Origin: Aporhodopirellula aestuarii
GTDB taxonomy: Bacteria; Planctomycetota; Planctomycetia; Pirellulales; Pirellulaceae
Direction of reading: 5' to 3'
Length of the DNA stretch: 46,179 bases
NCBI RefSeq assembly: GCF_023701485.1
Contig: NZ_JAMQBK010000079.1
Span: 1-46,179, forward strand
Notes under the pieces: model-generated
Database searches by the model: none
Seen by the model: the letters and a program-made list of their open reading frames with translations, nothing else
Told to the model about the DNA's origin: nothing
Program-made: the position numbers and the translations under genes
In this document: positions 15,428 through 23,681 of the stretch, in pieces
Numbering within the stretch: the first letter of the stretch is position 1
How the letters are laid out: every line of letters starts with the position of its first letter

Positions 15428-16150
15428 CTAGCCGGCAATCTCCAGCACGCGGGTCAGATCCATCACGCCATCGTACAGCGAACGGCCGATGATCGCGGCC
15501 GGCATCTTCATCGCAACGAGCTTCTCGACGTCCTCATACGTGGTCACTCCGCCGCTGGCCACCAACGGGATATCCGTCGCCGCTGCCATCTCAGCGAGGC
15601 CTTCAAAGTTTGGGCCCTGCATCATGCCGTCACGGGCGATGTCGGTATAAATAATCGCCGCAATATTGGCTGTTTTCTCCCTGAGCGTTTGGGCCAGTTC
15701 GATGGCGGTCACCGAACTGGTTTCGAGCCACCCCTGGGTCGCAACGAGGCCATCCCGGGCATCGATTCCGGCTGCCAGCTTGCCCGGATACGCGTCGCAC
15801 ATGGCCGTGAACCATTCAGGATCCTTCAACGCCCGGGAGCCGACGACCAACCGGGAAACGCCCGCGTCGATTAACGCGACGATCGTGGCTTCATCGCGGA
15901 CCCCGCCGCCCATTTGACAGGGCAGCCCGGTCGCCTCGACGATCCGCCGGACGGCCGTCCGGTTGGCTTCGGGGTCGTCCCCCCGCGCCGCGTCCAAGTC
16001 AACCAAGTGCAATCGGTCGGCTCCCGCCTCCTGCCATCGACGTGCGAACTCAACCGGATCATCGCCAAACGTGGTCTGCTGGTCATAATCGCCCTGGCGC
16101 AGCCTCACGGGTTTGCCATGGCGTAGATCGATCGCGGGCCAAATTTCCAT
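15428..16150 (-). CDS. HisA, ProFAR isomerase of histidine biosynthesis
   Basis: A 240-residue TIM barrel matching HisA, the isomerase that converts ProFAR to PRFAR (a ring-opening Amadori rearrangement) in histidine synthesis. The N-terminal PAIDLRHGKPVRL supplies the catalytic Asp8, and IYTDIARDG (about residues 127-135) supplies the second catalytic Asp; GGVRDEATI and ASGGVTTYEDV are the two phosphate-binding loops. Length is normal. No other his gene is nearby, which suits the scattered histidine genes of planctomycetes. The 235 bp to the upstream channel gene and the 177 bp to the sulfatase gene hold nothing recognised. Confidence 0.93.
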   Translation of the reverse strand: MEIWPAIDLRHGKPVRLRQGDYDQQTTFGDDPVEFARRWQEAGADRLHLVDLDAARGDDPEANRTAVRRIVEATGLPCQMGGGVRDEATIVALIDAGVSRLVVGSRALKDPEWFTAMCDAYPGKLAAGIDARDGLVATQGWLETSSVTAIELAQTLREKTANIAAIIYTDIARDGMMQGPNFEGLAEMAAATDIPLVASGGVTTYEDVEKLVAMKMPAAIIGRSLYDGVMDLTRVLEIAG

Positions 16151-16327
16151 TCAACGGTTCCGATGAGAGAATGATTCTTGCAAAAACGCACTGTTGCGGT
16201 ACGAACAGTTTGCACGGAACCATGATCCAAAGCGGACAAAATTTCAAGTCACATGAAATTCCGCCCCGCTCACCCGGAGCCGACCTACTCACCCCCACCG
16301 CAGCAGCCTATCCGCAGCAGCAACGGT

Positions 16328-18274
16328 TCAGGGACGCGAGTCGGCGAAGTGTCTCAGCCGCCGCGAAATCTCACCTTTGGGATCGACCGGAAAGCTGAAT
16401 TCGAACGCGTCGGGATCGATCGGGTAGTCACTCGTGCCGTTGGCGTGAATGAACGCGGCGATGTTCAACACCTGCAACGCTTCGACTTCATCTTGGCTTC
16501 GTTTGACACTTCGGATCAGCACATCTCGCGGATCAACCTTGCCAAGAATCGCAAGGAACTCGACCGCGCGAGCGGCAACGAGCGGTTCAGAATCGAGCGT
16601 TTGCCGTGACGCCAACTTCAGCAGCGATTCATCCGCCATCGCTGCTGTTCGGGCGGCACTATCACCGGCCACCTTGGAACTGGCGGCGCAGAACGCCCAA
16701 TACCGAACCCACGGGTCGCCCGAGTTCATCGCCGCAATCAATGGCGTTGTGCTCTGTCCCCAAGGCATCAAAGCGATGTTTACGGTGTCGATATACTTTG
16801 CGATCGTCGCAGCATTCTCGGCGCCAAACTCAACAGGGTTCTGGCGACCCTCTCTCAAGAAAATCGCTTCGGGAAAGAAACTCAGATCATTCGTTGACTT
16901 CAGATGATCCATGAGTCGCTTTCGCATCTCCATCAACCGACTGCCATGCTCGGCTGACGAAGCGAGGTTTTCGACTTCGTCAGGATCATTTGATAAATCA
17001 AACAACGCTTCGACCGGTCGTGTGCGAAAGAACGCAAGTTGCGCCGGCGCGAGGTTGGCCTCGGAGGCCAATCGTTGCCACTGCTGATAGGCCAACATGT
17101 TGTACCGGTACTCATTATCGAGCGCATTCGGATACTGTGCCTCGAAGTACCGGATGTATTTCCAATTTCCCACACGGACCGCTCGCACGAGATCGTACTT
17201 TTCGTCCATCCGGTCGGCATAGCTGAACGTCGAATCGCGGGTGTCGACACTCGCCGGCGAGACACCCCGTCCAAGAAACGCGATCCCGTCCATCGCCTCG
17301 GGTGCTTCCACACCCGCAAGGCTGAGCACGGTTGGGGCAAAGTCGATGAAAGAGACAAAACCGTTCGTGCGTGATCCCAATTCTCGTCCGGTGAGTTCAC
17401 GATATTTTTCTGGTACACGAACCACGAATGGCACATGCAATCCCGCCTCGAACAGATAGCCCTTCGAACGCGGCAACACACCGCCATGATCACCGAAGTA
17501 AAACACGAAGGTGTTCTCGAGTTCGCCTGCCTGCTTCAGTTCCTCCAGCGTTTGTGCGACTTTGGCATCGATCGCGCTGATCCGATCTCGGTAATACGCG
17601 GCGGTAAATCGAACGAGTTTGGTATCGGGCAAATACGGCGGCACGTGAACGTCATCTTGAGAAAACGCAGTCGGCTTGCTCGTCGCGGCCTCACCAAAAT
17701 GCAATCGACTTTCATGCGAATCCGCGTGCGTTTCGACGTGAAAAAAAGGTGTCCCGGGTTCGGGTCGATTTTTCCATGAAGCCTTCTTACTCGATTCATC
17801 CCACGGTTTTTCACCAGCGATTGCGTTGTAGTCCGTCTTGCTGTTGTTGGTCGTGTAATAGCCAACGTCTCTCAAGTAGACCGGAAACATTTCCAGCCCT
17901 TCAGGAAGCGGTACCGGCTGGCTACGGCGATGAAACTGAGCACCGATGCGTGGACCATAGCAACCGGTAATCAAGGTGGAGCGTGCGACCGAGCAGACCG
18001 GTGCGTTCGAAAACGCTCGATCAAACGTGATGCCATGCGCCGCCATCGACTCGATTGCAGGCGTTTCCACCCCGTTGATATCGAAATGTTTGAGATAGTG
18101 CTTGGAATTGTCTTCGGACATGATCCAAACAATGTTGGGTCGAGTCGCGTTTGCGTGATTGCTCTGGGCAATGGCAGGCATCGCCAATACGGTGGCGAAC
18201 AAACTTACCGCGAATGCCGTGCACCGGACTGGGGTGGCAGACGCCAAAAACAACACAGACTGTTTGACAAACAC
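16328..18274 (-). CDS. Secreted sulfatase
   Basis: A formylglycine-type sulfatase, about 648 residues from the chosen start. The frame is open to a GTG at 18376, but a GTG at 18274 (FVKQSVLFLASATP) begins directly at a good signal peptide ending near AIA-QS, so I prefer it. Metal-binding NIVWIMSEDN precedes the signature CSVARSTLITG, whose Cys (residue 94 from 18274) would be converted to formylglycine. The motif reads C-S-V-A-R rather than strict C-x-P/A-x-R. FVFYFGDHGG carries further metal ligands. A C-terminal stretch of about 130 residues is helical and HEAT-like, an unusual addition. It probably desulfates algal or other sulfated polysaccharides outside the cytoplasm, in keeping with the agarase-like gene. 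Substrate not determinable. Confidence 0.85.
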   Translation of the reverse strand: MFVKQSVLFLASATPVRCTAFAVSLFATVLAMPAIAQSNHANATRPNIVWIMSEDNSKHYLKHFDINGVETPAIESMAAHGITFDRAFSNAPVCSVARSTLITGCYGPRIGAQFHRRSQPVPLPEGLEMFPVYLRDVGYYTTNNSKTDYNAIAGEKPWDESSKKASWKNRPEPGTPFFHVETHADSHESRLHFGEAATSKPTAFSQDDVHVPPYLPDTKLVRFTAAYYRDRISAIDAKVAQTLEELKQAGELENTFVFYFGDHGGVLPRSKGYLFEAGLHVPFVVRVPEKYRELTGRELGSRTNGFVSFIDFAPTVLSLAGVEAPEAMDGIAFLGRGVSPASVDTRDSTFSYADRMDEKYDLVRAVRVGNWKYIRYFEAQYPNALDNEYRYNMLAYQQWQRLASEANLAPAQLAFFRTRPVEALFDLSNDPDEVENLASSAEHGSRLMEMRKRLMDHLKSTNDLSFFPEAIFLREGRQNPVEFGAENAATIAKYIDTVNIALMPWGQSTTPLIAAMNSGDPWVRYWAFCAASSKVAGDSAARTAAMADESLLKLASRQTLDSEPLVAARAVEFLAILGKVDPRDVLIRSVKRSQDEVEALQVLNIAAFIHANGTSDYPIDPDAFEFSFPVDPKGEISRRLRHFADSRP

Positions 18275-18760
18275 TTCGTCACCGCTTGGGGAGTGGGGGA
18301 TCTTTGGTGGGACCGTCGGAAAACGGTGGCCGGTGAGGAACACGCCGCGGGGGACGGCCGATATCGTCAACGGCACAAATCACGTTCCGTCGCATTGAGA
18401 GTTTTGGGCAGGAACTCAGGGCATCCCGACCCTCTTCTCGGCAAAAACCTTCGTTCAGGTGAGGTCGTAAGGACGACTTGGAGCGTCCACTCCAGTCGCA
18501 GATCGGATCTTTCGCCGGCACGAACATCGACCTGGACGACAGTCTACGATGAAGCTGCGCTGGCGGAAACGGAGAGCGGGCGTTTTTGCGAGTGAAACGT
18601 GTTTTTTCACCGCTGCGAAACGTGCCATCACATCCGCTAGCGGCCATCATCGAATGTCAGGTGGGCTTGCATAAAAACAACCAAACTGAAACTTTAGGCA
18701 GCGGCGAACGCGGTGAGTCGCCGGCCAGCCAATCCTCGCTCGACAATTCTGATCACTTGC
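18275..18760. other. Divergent intergenic region, sulfatase / lspA
   Basis: Roughly 490 bp between the preferred starts of the divergent sulfatase and lspA genes (336 bp if both longest frames are used). It should contain both promoters. I recognise no gene, repeat or RNA in it. Confidence 0.4.
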
Positions 18761-19426
18761 ATGTCATCGAATTCGCCCTCCACGTCGCCCGAACCAGGTT
18801 CGCCTGAAAGCGGCTCATCTCTTTCGGCTCCGGTTCGAAACGACCGTCCGCCTATCGCCGCGTCGCGTTACGTACTCTTCGGATGTCTTGCGGTTATCGG
18901 CGCGGGGCTCGACCTTTGGTCAAAGGCAGCCATTTTTGCGTGGCGAGGCCTTCCCGGCCGCAGCGACGTCTACTGGATCATCGAAGGCTATTTTGGCATC
19001 GAGACGGCAGTCAATATCGGGGCGGTTTTTGGGATTGGTGCGGGCAAAGGATTGATCTTTGCCGCGATCTCGGTTGTCGCGTTGTTCGCGATCATCGTGT
19101 GGCTGTTCCGTTTTCGCGCTGCCGAATCGGCGTGGCTGACGTTTGCACTGGGCTGCATCACCGGCGGGATCATCGGCAATCTATACGATCGATTGGGCAT
19201 GTGGTGGCAACCGGGCTATCCCGAGCAATGGAGCAGCGGGGTCCGAGATTGGATCTTGTGGCAAGCATCGGATCAATGGAAATGGCCGAACTTCAACATC
19301 GCCGATTCACTATTGGTGACCGGTGCCATCATGCTGTTCGTTCAATCGATTTTCTTTCCGCCAGAAGCTTTGATGCCCACACCGGCTGAAGAGAAATCGC
19401 AAGAGGGATCCCACGACGAAGATTAA
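18761..19426 (+). CDS. LspA, lipoprotein signal peptidase (signal peptidase II)
   Basis: A 221-residue polytopic membrane aspartyl protease that cuts signal peptides from diacylglyceryl-modified prolipoproteins. Four hydrophobic helices are visible (about residues 37-60, 97-118, 124-142 and 182-200). The two catalytic aspartates are in GNLYDRL (Asp143) and FNIADS (Asp182), and TAVNIGAVFGIG matches the conserved NxGxxFG segment. The ATG at 18761 is preferred over an upstream GTG at 18713; even so a Ser/Pro-rich tail of about 35 residues precedes the first helix, longer than usual. An RND-type exporter follows closely on the same strand, so the two may be co-transcribed. Confidence 0.9.
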   Translation: MSSNSPSTSPEPGSPESGSSLSAPVRNDRPPIAASRYVLFGCLAVIGAGLDLWSKAAIFAWRGLPGRSDVYWIIEGYFGIETAVNIGAVFGIGAGKGLIFAAISVVALFAIIVWLFRFRAAESAWLTFALGCITGGIIGNLYDRLGMWWQPGYPEQWSSGVRDWILWQASDQWKWPNFNIADSLLVTGAIMLFVQSIFFPPEALMPTPAEEKSQEGSHDED

Positions 19427-19444
19427 CGAGCCCCCACTGCCCTC

Positions 19445-19453
19445 GAGGAGGAG
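19445..19453 (+). promoter_or_regulatory. Strong ribosome-binding site before RND exporter
   Basis: GAGGAGGAG is a strong Shine-Dalgarno match, but the nearest standard start in the exporter frame, GTG 19500, is far away (over 45 bases). An in-frame CTG at 19461 lies at ideal spacing, so the true start may be non-canonical. Confidence 0.4.
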
Positions 19454-19499
19454 TCTCTCCCTGCTCGCCCGTTCGCTCGAACGTTTTGCCCAACGACTC

Positions 19500-21845
19500 G
19501 TGCGAACGCGTTTGCTATGGTTGTTCGTAGGCGTTCTGAGTTTTTTGCCCCTGGCGTACTTTCAGTCGGGGCTGACGATGAACCGGTCGCTGGCGTCGAT
19601 GTTCGCCGCCGACGATCCAACCCTCATCGCCTATCAAGATTTGCAGTCGACCTTCGGCGGCAATCTCGTGGTCATGTTGGTCTACGACGATGACGACCTG
19701 ATGACGACCCAAGGGTTGGTTCGCAACCGCCAATGGACCGAACACGTCGAACAGATGCCGGGGGTCGAAGGTGTCTTGTCGGTTGCCAAGCTGGTCGACG
19801 CGTTTAAGTATTTGCGACCCGAATTCTCGTTCTCATTGATGACATCGTCGGATGAGAATCCGGTCGCCTTGTTCCGCGACGAGGACCCGATCGCCAACCA
19901 ATTCCGTGAACTGTTTTCGGGCTACACACACAGTCGTGACGAAACGACGGCTGCGATCGTCGTGATGCTCAAACCGGCCACCGATGGAGCGTCCGATCAC
20001 GTCAGTCGAACCGTAGGACGATTGCGACGTTTCGCGCAAGGGCTGCCCGAACAATACCAAGCGATGTTGGTGGGCGAACCGGTCCTGCTCGACGACGCAT
20101 TCGACTTGATCATCGCCGATGGACGGCGATTGGCTATCGGGACGATCGGACTGCTTTGCTTGGTGATCCTGATCACGTTGCGAGATCTTCGCATCGTCGT
20201 CTTGGCGGCCGTTTGCATCGTCTGGTCGACCGTCGCGACACGGTCGGTCATGGTCGCGTCCGGCGTCGAACTGTCACTCGTTTCCGCGATCCTGCTGGCT
20301 CTGGTCGCGGTGATCGTGGTCTCGGCGATCATGCACCTCGCCGTCCGCTGCCACCTACCCGGCGTCAGTTTGGTCAGGACGATCTCAACCCTTGCGATAC
20401 CGATTACGTGCACCTGCCTGACCGACATGGCGGGCTTTGCCTCATTGATGGTTTCGGAAGTCCGACCGGTCGTCGAATTCGGTTTCATGACCGCAACGGC
20501 GGCGGGCTGCGTCCTGCTTTCGCTGGTTTTATTCTCACCGATGGTCCTGAGTTTGCCCGAACGTTTCTTGCGGATTCGGCCGTCTCGGACACGCGCGGAA
20601 TACTCGCAATCACCACGGCTGAGTCGGTTGGCTCGTGGCAGCGTGCGACATCGCATGGCATTGGGAATCGCTTCGATTATCGCCTTAGTAGGCACCGGCG
20701 CGTACGTCATGCGGTTAGAAACCAACTCAAGCTTCCTCGACAACTTTCGCGAAAACAGCTCCATCGTCCAAGCTTATTCGAGAGTCGAAGAACGCTTGGG
20801 TGGAGCAGGCGTGTGGGACGTGACCCTGCCGGCACCGACAGCAATTACGCCGGCTTATTTCGAAAGTGTTCGTGAACTCGAGGAACGACTGCGTCAAATC
20901 GAAGTCGACGTTGCCGCCCCATCCCCAAAGTCCAACGCCACGCCACCTGTCACGAGAGTCAGGCTGAGCAAAGTTCTCAGTCTCGCTGATGCCGACGCGG
21001 TAGCCAGCCAAGTGACGATGCTTTCCTTCGTGACACCCGATGTGCGATTGGCGGGAATGCGTGCAGCGATCCCGACGTTTGCCGAAGCGTTGCTGACGTT
21101 CCCGGACACGGCGGCAAACGATTCATCAACTCCCACGGCCCCCCGACGTTTGCGAATCATGCTCCGCAGCGACGAGTCTTTACCCGGACCAGCCAAAACC
21201 GCGCTGATGAGCGAAGTGCGTCGTACGGTGCAATCATGGCCGGGCGGTGCGGAGTTGACACGCGCCGAGCTGGACAACGGCGGCAACGATAAAGTCGTGA
21301 CAGGCTATTCAGTCTTGATGTCTCGCTTGGTCGCGAGCTTGATTCGCGATCAATGGAAAGCGTTAGCCGTCGCCCTCCTTGCCGTGGGGCTGTTGATCTG
21401 GCTCGTAACCGGGCGTCTGTCGTTGACGATTGCGGCATTGATCGTCAACGCTTTGCCGATTTTGGCGGTCTTGTCGTTGATGGGAATCTTCGGCGGTCAA
21501 TTGGATTTGGGGTCCGCGATGATCGGTGCCGTTTCGATCGGATTATCGATTGACGGTTCGATTCACTTCCTCAGCGGATACCAACGTCGACTCTTGATCG
21601 ATTCATCAACATCGGAAGCGGCGGTTGATTCGGCCGCTGACTTAGGTGCACCGATTTTGCTCGCCAGCGCTGCGCTTGTGATCGGGTTCGCGGTCTTGGT
21701 GAGCAGCCCATTTGTTCCGACGGCAACGTTCGGGTTGCTCGTTGCGGCGACGCTCGCGCTCTCGGCGATCACCAATCTGACATTGCTGCCGGCGCTCGTC
21801 GTGTGGATGGATTCAGAGAAACCCGCAGAACCTGCGGCGGGATAA
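19500..21845 (+). CDS. RND superfamily (MMPL-type) exporter
   Basis: An exporter of about 781 residues with internal duplication. Each half has one N-terminal helix (about residues 3-22 and 620-640), a large extracytoplasmic domain, then a bundle of helices. GAVSIGLSIDGSIHFLSGYQRR in the second half is the conserved TM4-like segment of MMPL/RND permeases; IVVSAIMHLAVR marks the equivalent in the first half. Likely substrates are lipids, hopanoids or other hydrophobic compounds moved with proton-motive force; this is a family-level inference. The frame stays open upstream of GTG 19500 and encodes a basic segment (LLARSLERFAQRL) that looks like genuine protein, so the start is probably upstream, perhaps CTG 19461. 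It follows lspA by about 35-75 bp. Confidence 0.82.
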   Translation: MRTRLLWLFVGVLSFLPLAYFQSGLTMNRSLASMFAADDPTLIAYQDLQSTFGGNLVVMLVYDDDDLMTTQGLVRNRQWTEHVEQMPGVEGVLSVAKLVDAFKYLRPEFSFSLMTSSDENPVALFRDEDPIANQFRELFSGYTHSRDETTAAIVVMLKPATDGASDHVSRTVGRLRRFAQGLPEQYQAMLVGEPVLLDDAFDLIIADGRRLAIGTIGLLCLVILITLRDLRIVVLAAVCIVWSTVATRSVMVASGVELSLVSAILLALVAVIVVSAIMHLAVRCHLPGVSLVRTISTLAIPITCTCLTDMAGFASLMVSEVRPVVEFGFMTATAAGCVLLSLVLFSPMVLSLPERFLRIRPSRTRAEYSQSPRLSRLARGSVRHRMALGIASIIALVGTGAYVMRLETNSSFLDNFRENSSIVQAYSRVEERLGGAGVWDVTLPAPTAITPAYFESVRELEERLRQIEVDVAAPSPKSNATPPVTRVRLSKVLSLADADAVASQVTMLSFVTPDVRLAGMRAAIPTFAEALLTFPDTAANDSSTPTAPRRLRIMLRSDESLPGPAKTALMSEVRRTVQSWPGGAELTRAELDNGGNDKVVTGYSVLMSRLVASLIRDQWKALAVALLAVGLLIWLVTGRLSLTIAALIVNALPILAVLSLMGIFGGQLDLGSAMIGAVSIGLSIDGSIHFLSGYQRRLLIDSSTSEAAVDSAADLGAPILLASAALVIGFAVLVSSPFVPTATFGLLVAATLALSAITNLTLLPALVVWMDSEKPAEPAAG

Positions 21846-21876
21846 CCCACAACCCGTCGTGATTAACCGAAGGGAT

Positions 21877-22692
21877 CTAATGAACTTTCGATTCGGTTAA
21901 TTGATCGAGGTAACGGCGGGTGTGGTCGAGCACCATTTCATATTCGAGCGGCTCGACATCTTCGCCGATCACTTCCGCTTCGATCGGCCCTTGATAACCA
22001 TGATCGAGGAGCGTGTGGACGATCGCGTTAATCGGCACACAACCTTCGCCAAGCAGGCAACGGTTCATCTCACCGAGCGGGCTGTGCCGTCCATCACCGA
22101 GTTGCAACAGGTGAACGTGATCGCAAACGTGCGGCAACCATCTCAACACATCATCGTCCATCCCGACGTGATAGGTGTCGAGCACCAAGCCGAGGTTGGG
22201 ACTGCCAACCATGTCGATGATTTGCATGGTCGATTCGAGATCGTTGACGAACGACCATTCGTTTCCACATCCCGGATGAAACGGTTCGAGCGCAATCTGC
22301 ACGCCGAACTCTTCGGCAAAGACTGCGATCTTAGCGAGCGCCTCGCACAGCGTGCGTCGTGCGTGGCGACGGATGTGGTTGTTGCGTCCGCCGGCTAAGA
22401 CCACCAGTGTCTCGGCACGTAAGTTGGCCGCGTCGGTCACGGCGGACATCGCGTCTCGAAGTGCGTCAATAAATCCGCGTCCATCACTCCCGGTAAAACC
22501 GCCCGCCCAACTCAGCGACGTTACCGACAGATTCAATTCGGCGAGCAGTTCGATGCATCGTTCGATTCCGAAGTCATCGAGTTTGGGCCGAAACAAGCCA
22601 ATGCCAGCAAACCCATGGGCGGCGTACGCCTGCGCGTCTTCTTCGAGATCCCACCGATACGTCGACAACTGATTGACCGCGAGGGTGTTCAT
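21877..22692 (-). CDS. Sugar phosphate isomerase/epimerase-like TIM barrel
   Basis: A 271-residue xylose-isomerase-like TIM barrel (AP endonuclease 2 superfamily). Typical landmarks are VTSLSWAGGF, the metal-ligand strand VQIALEPFHPG (Glu), LGLVLDTYHVGMD (Asp and His), HVHLLQLGDG and PIEAEVIGED. These match divalent-metal sugar epimerases and isomerases such as those acting on ketohexoses or inositol derivatives. The ATG at 22692 is preferred to a TTG six bases upstream. It converges with the RND exporter gene, only 31 bp away. The exact substrate cannot be told from the sequence. Confidence 0.82.
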   Translation of the reverse strand: MNTLAVNQLSTYRWDLEEDAQAYAAHGFAGIGLFRPKLDDFGIERCIELLAELNLSVTSLSWAGGFTGSDGRGFIDALRDAMSAVTDAANLRAETLVVLAGGRNNHIRRHARRTLCEALAKIAVFAEEFGVQIALEPFHPGCGNEWSFVNDLESTMQIIDMVGSPNLGLVLDTYHVGMDDDVLRWLPHVCDHVHLLQLGDGRHSPLGEMNRCLLGEGCVPINAIVHTLLDHGYQGPIEAEVIGEDVEPLEYEMVLDHTRRYLDQLTESKVH

Positions 22693-23083
22693 TATCAATT
22701 CGGATCACGTGAAATGAAGCAACAACAAAGACACAGCCGCGACAAAAAAAGCCGCTCCATTTCGGGCGGCAGACGCGATGCACTGAGATGTTCGGGAGTA
22801 TGCCGAGAAGTTCGTTGCGTGTAAAGATTCGTTTTGAAATCGGCAATTCGACAATTCCGGGGATTGTTGCGTTGACGCTTGGCAATCGTTTGGTGAAACT
22901 AGCAAACCGTCGTCGGAATGGACGAGGCAATTTGGGCGCCCGCCACACTTGCCCATCCCTCCGTTCTCCAACGCCCGTCTGTGCGCGTCTTCCTCCTCGA
23001 AGGCGTCAGCACATCGTGGCGACGACACTAACCGAACCAGGCAAGCGTTTTGCAATTGCCACTTCTCCCTCCGATACTTTTGC
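22693..23083. other. Divergent intergenic region, TIM barrel / SET gene
   Basis: About 390 bp separating two divergent genes. Frames present here (for example the 143-codon minus frame at 22705-23136) show no family features and are dismissed. I see no repeat or RNA structure; the two promoters should be here. Confidence 0.4.
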
Positions 23084-23596
23084 ATGATCACCTTGGACAA
23101 ACAACGCCGTAAAAAACTGCAAGCCGTCGTCGACAAGGATTACTCCTATCGCTCCTATTGGGACGATGACGTGGAAGTGCGTTCGACGGGCAAATGCGGA
23201 TACGGGGTCTACGCCGTCCGCCAGTTCCTGCCTGGCGAATTGGTCATGGAAGTCACCGGCCAATTAATCAGTAAGAAGGGCTACGAGGGCAGCGAGTACG
23301 TCATGGACCTGGATACCAAATGGTATCTCGAACCGAGCACCCCGGGGGCGTTCATGAACCATTCCTGCAGCCCGAATTGTGAATTGATCCAATTGACGAA
23401 GACTTCGCTGGGCGTGGTGGCGATCTGCAACATCGAAGCCGAAACGCAATTAACGTTCGATTACGCGTGGGAAGCCTTCGATTGGAACCCTCGCTGCCAG
23501 TGTGGTGCGAGAAATTGCCGCGGCTGGGTCGTGGCCAAAGACGAAGTCAAGAAGATGAAGCGGCTCGCAAAGAACGGAAAAAAGAAGCCTCGTTAA
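23084..23596 (+). CDS. SET-domain protein lysine methyltransferase
   Basis: A 170-residue SET-domain protein, likely a protein-lysine methyltransferase using S-adenosylmethionine. Residues 40-60 (GYGVYAVRQFLPGELV) open the domain; NHSCSPNC (92-99) is the pseudoknot SAM-binding motif; LTFDYAWE (123-130) carries the catalytic Tyr; CQCGARNC (138-145) is a post-SET-like cysteine cluster that could bind zinc. A lysine-rich tail (KKMKRLAKNGKKKPR) ends the protein. The open frame extends upstream to 22949, but ATG 23084 fits the domain start. SET proteins are mainly eukaryotic but occur in chlamydiae, planctomycetes and others; a basic chromatin-like protein such as that at 35421-35846 is a possible substrate (inference). 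Confidence 0.88.
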   Translation: MITLDKQRRKKLQAVVDKDYSYRSYWDDDVEVRSTGKCGYGVYAVRQFLPGELVMEVTGQLISKKGYEGSEYVMDLDTKWYLEPSTPGAFMNHSCSPNCELIQLTKTSLGVVAICNIEAETQLTFDYAWEAFDWNPRCQCGARNCRGWVVAKDEVKKMKRLAKNGKKKPR

Positions 23597-23681
23597 CAAA
23601 CATCCGGCTGGAACAAAGACGCGGCGGAGTTAATCTGGGCACCTTAGGCTCCCATTCCCGAATCCGCTTTGCAAATCGCCC

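Noticed and set aside
22705..23136. 143-codon minus frame upstream of the SET gene
   Set aside because: It overlaps the SET start on the opposite strand and shows no recognisable family or start signals.
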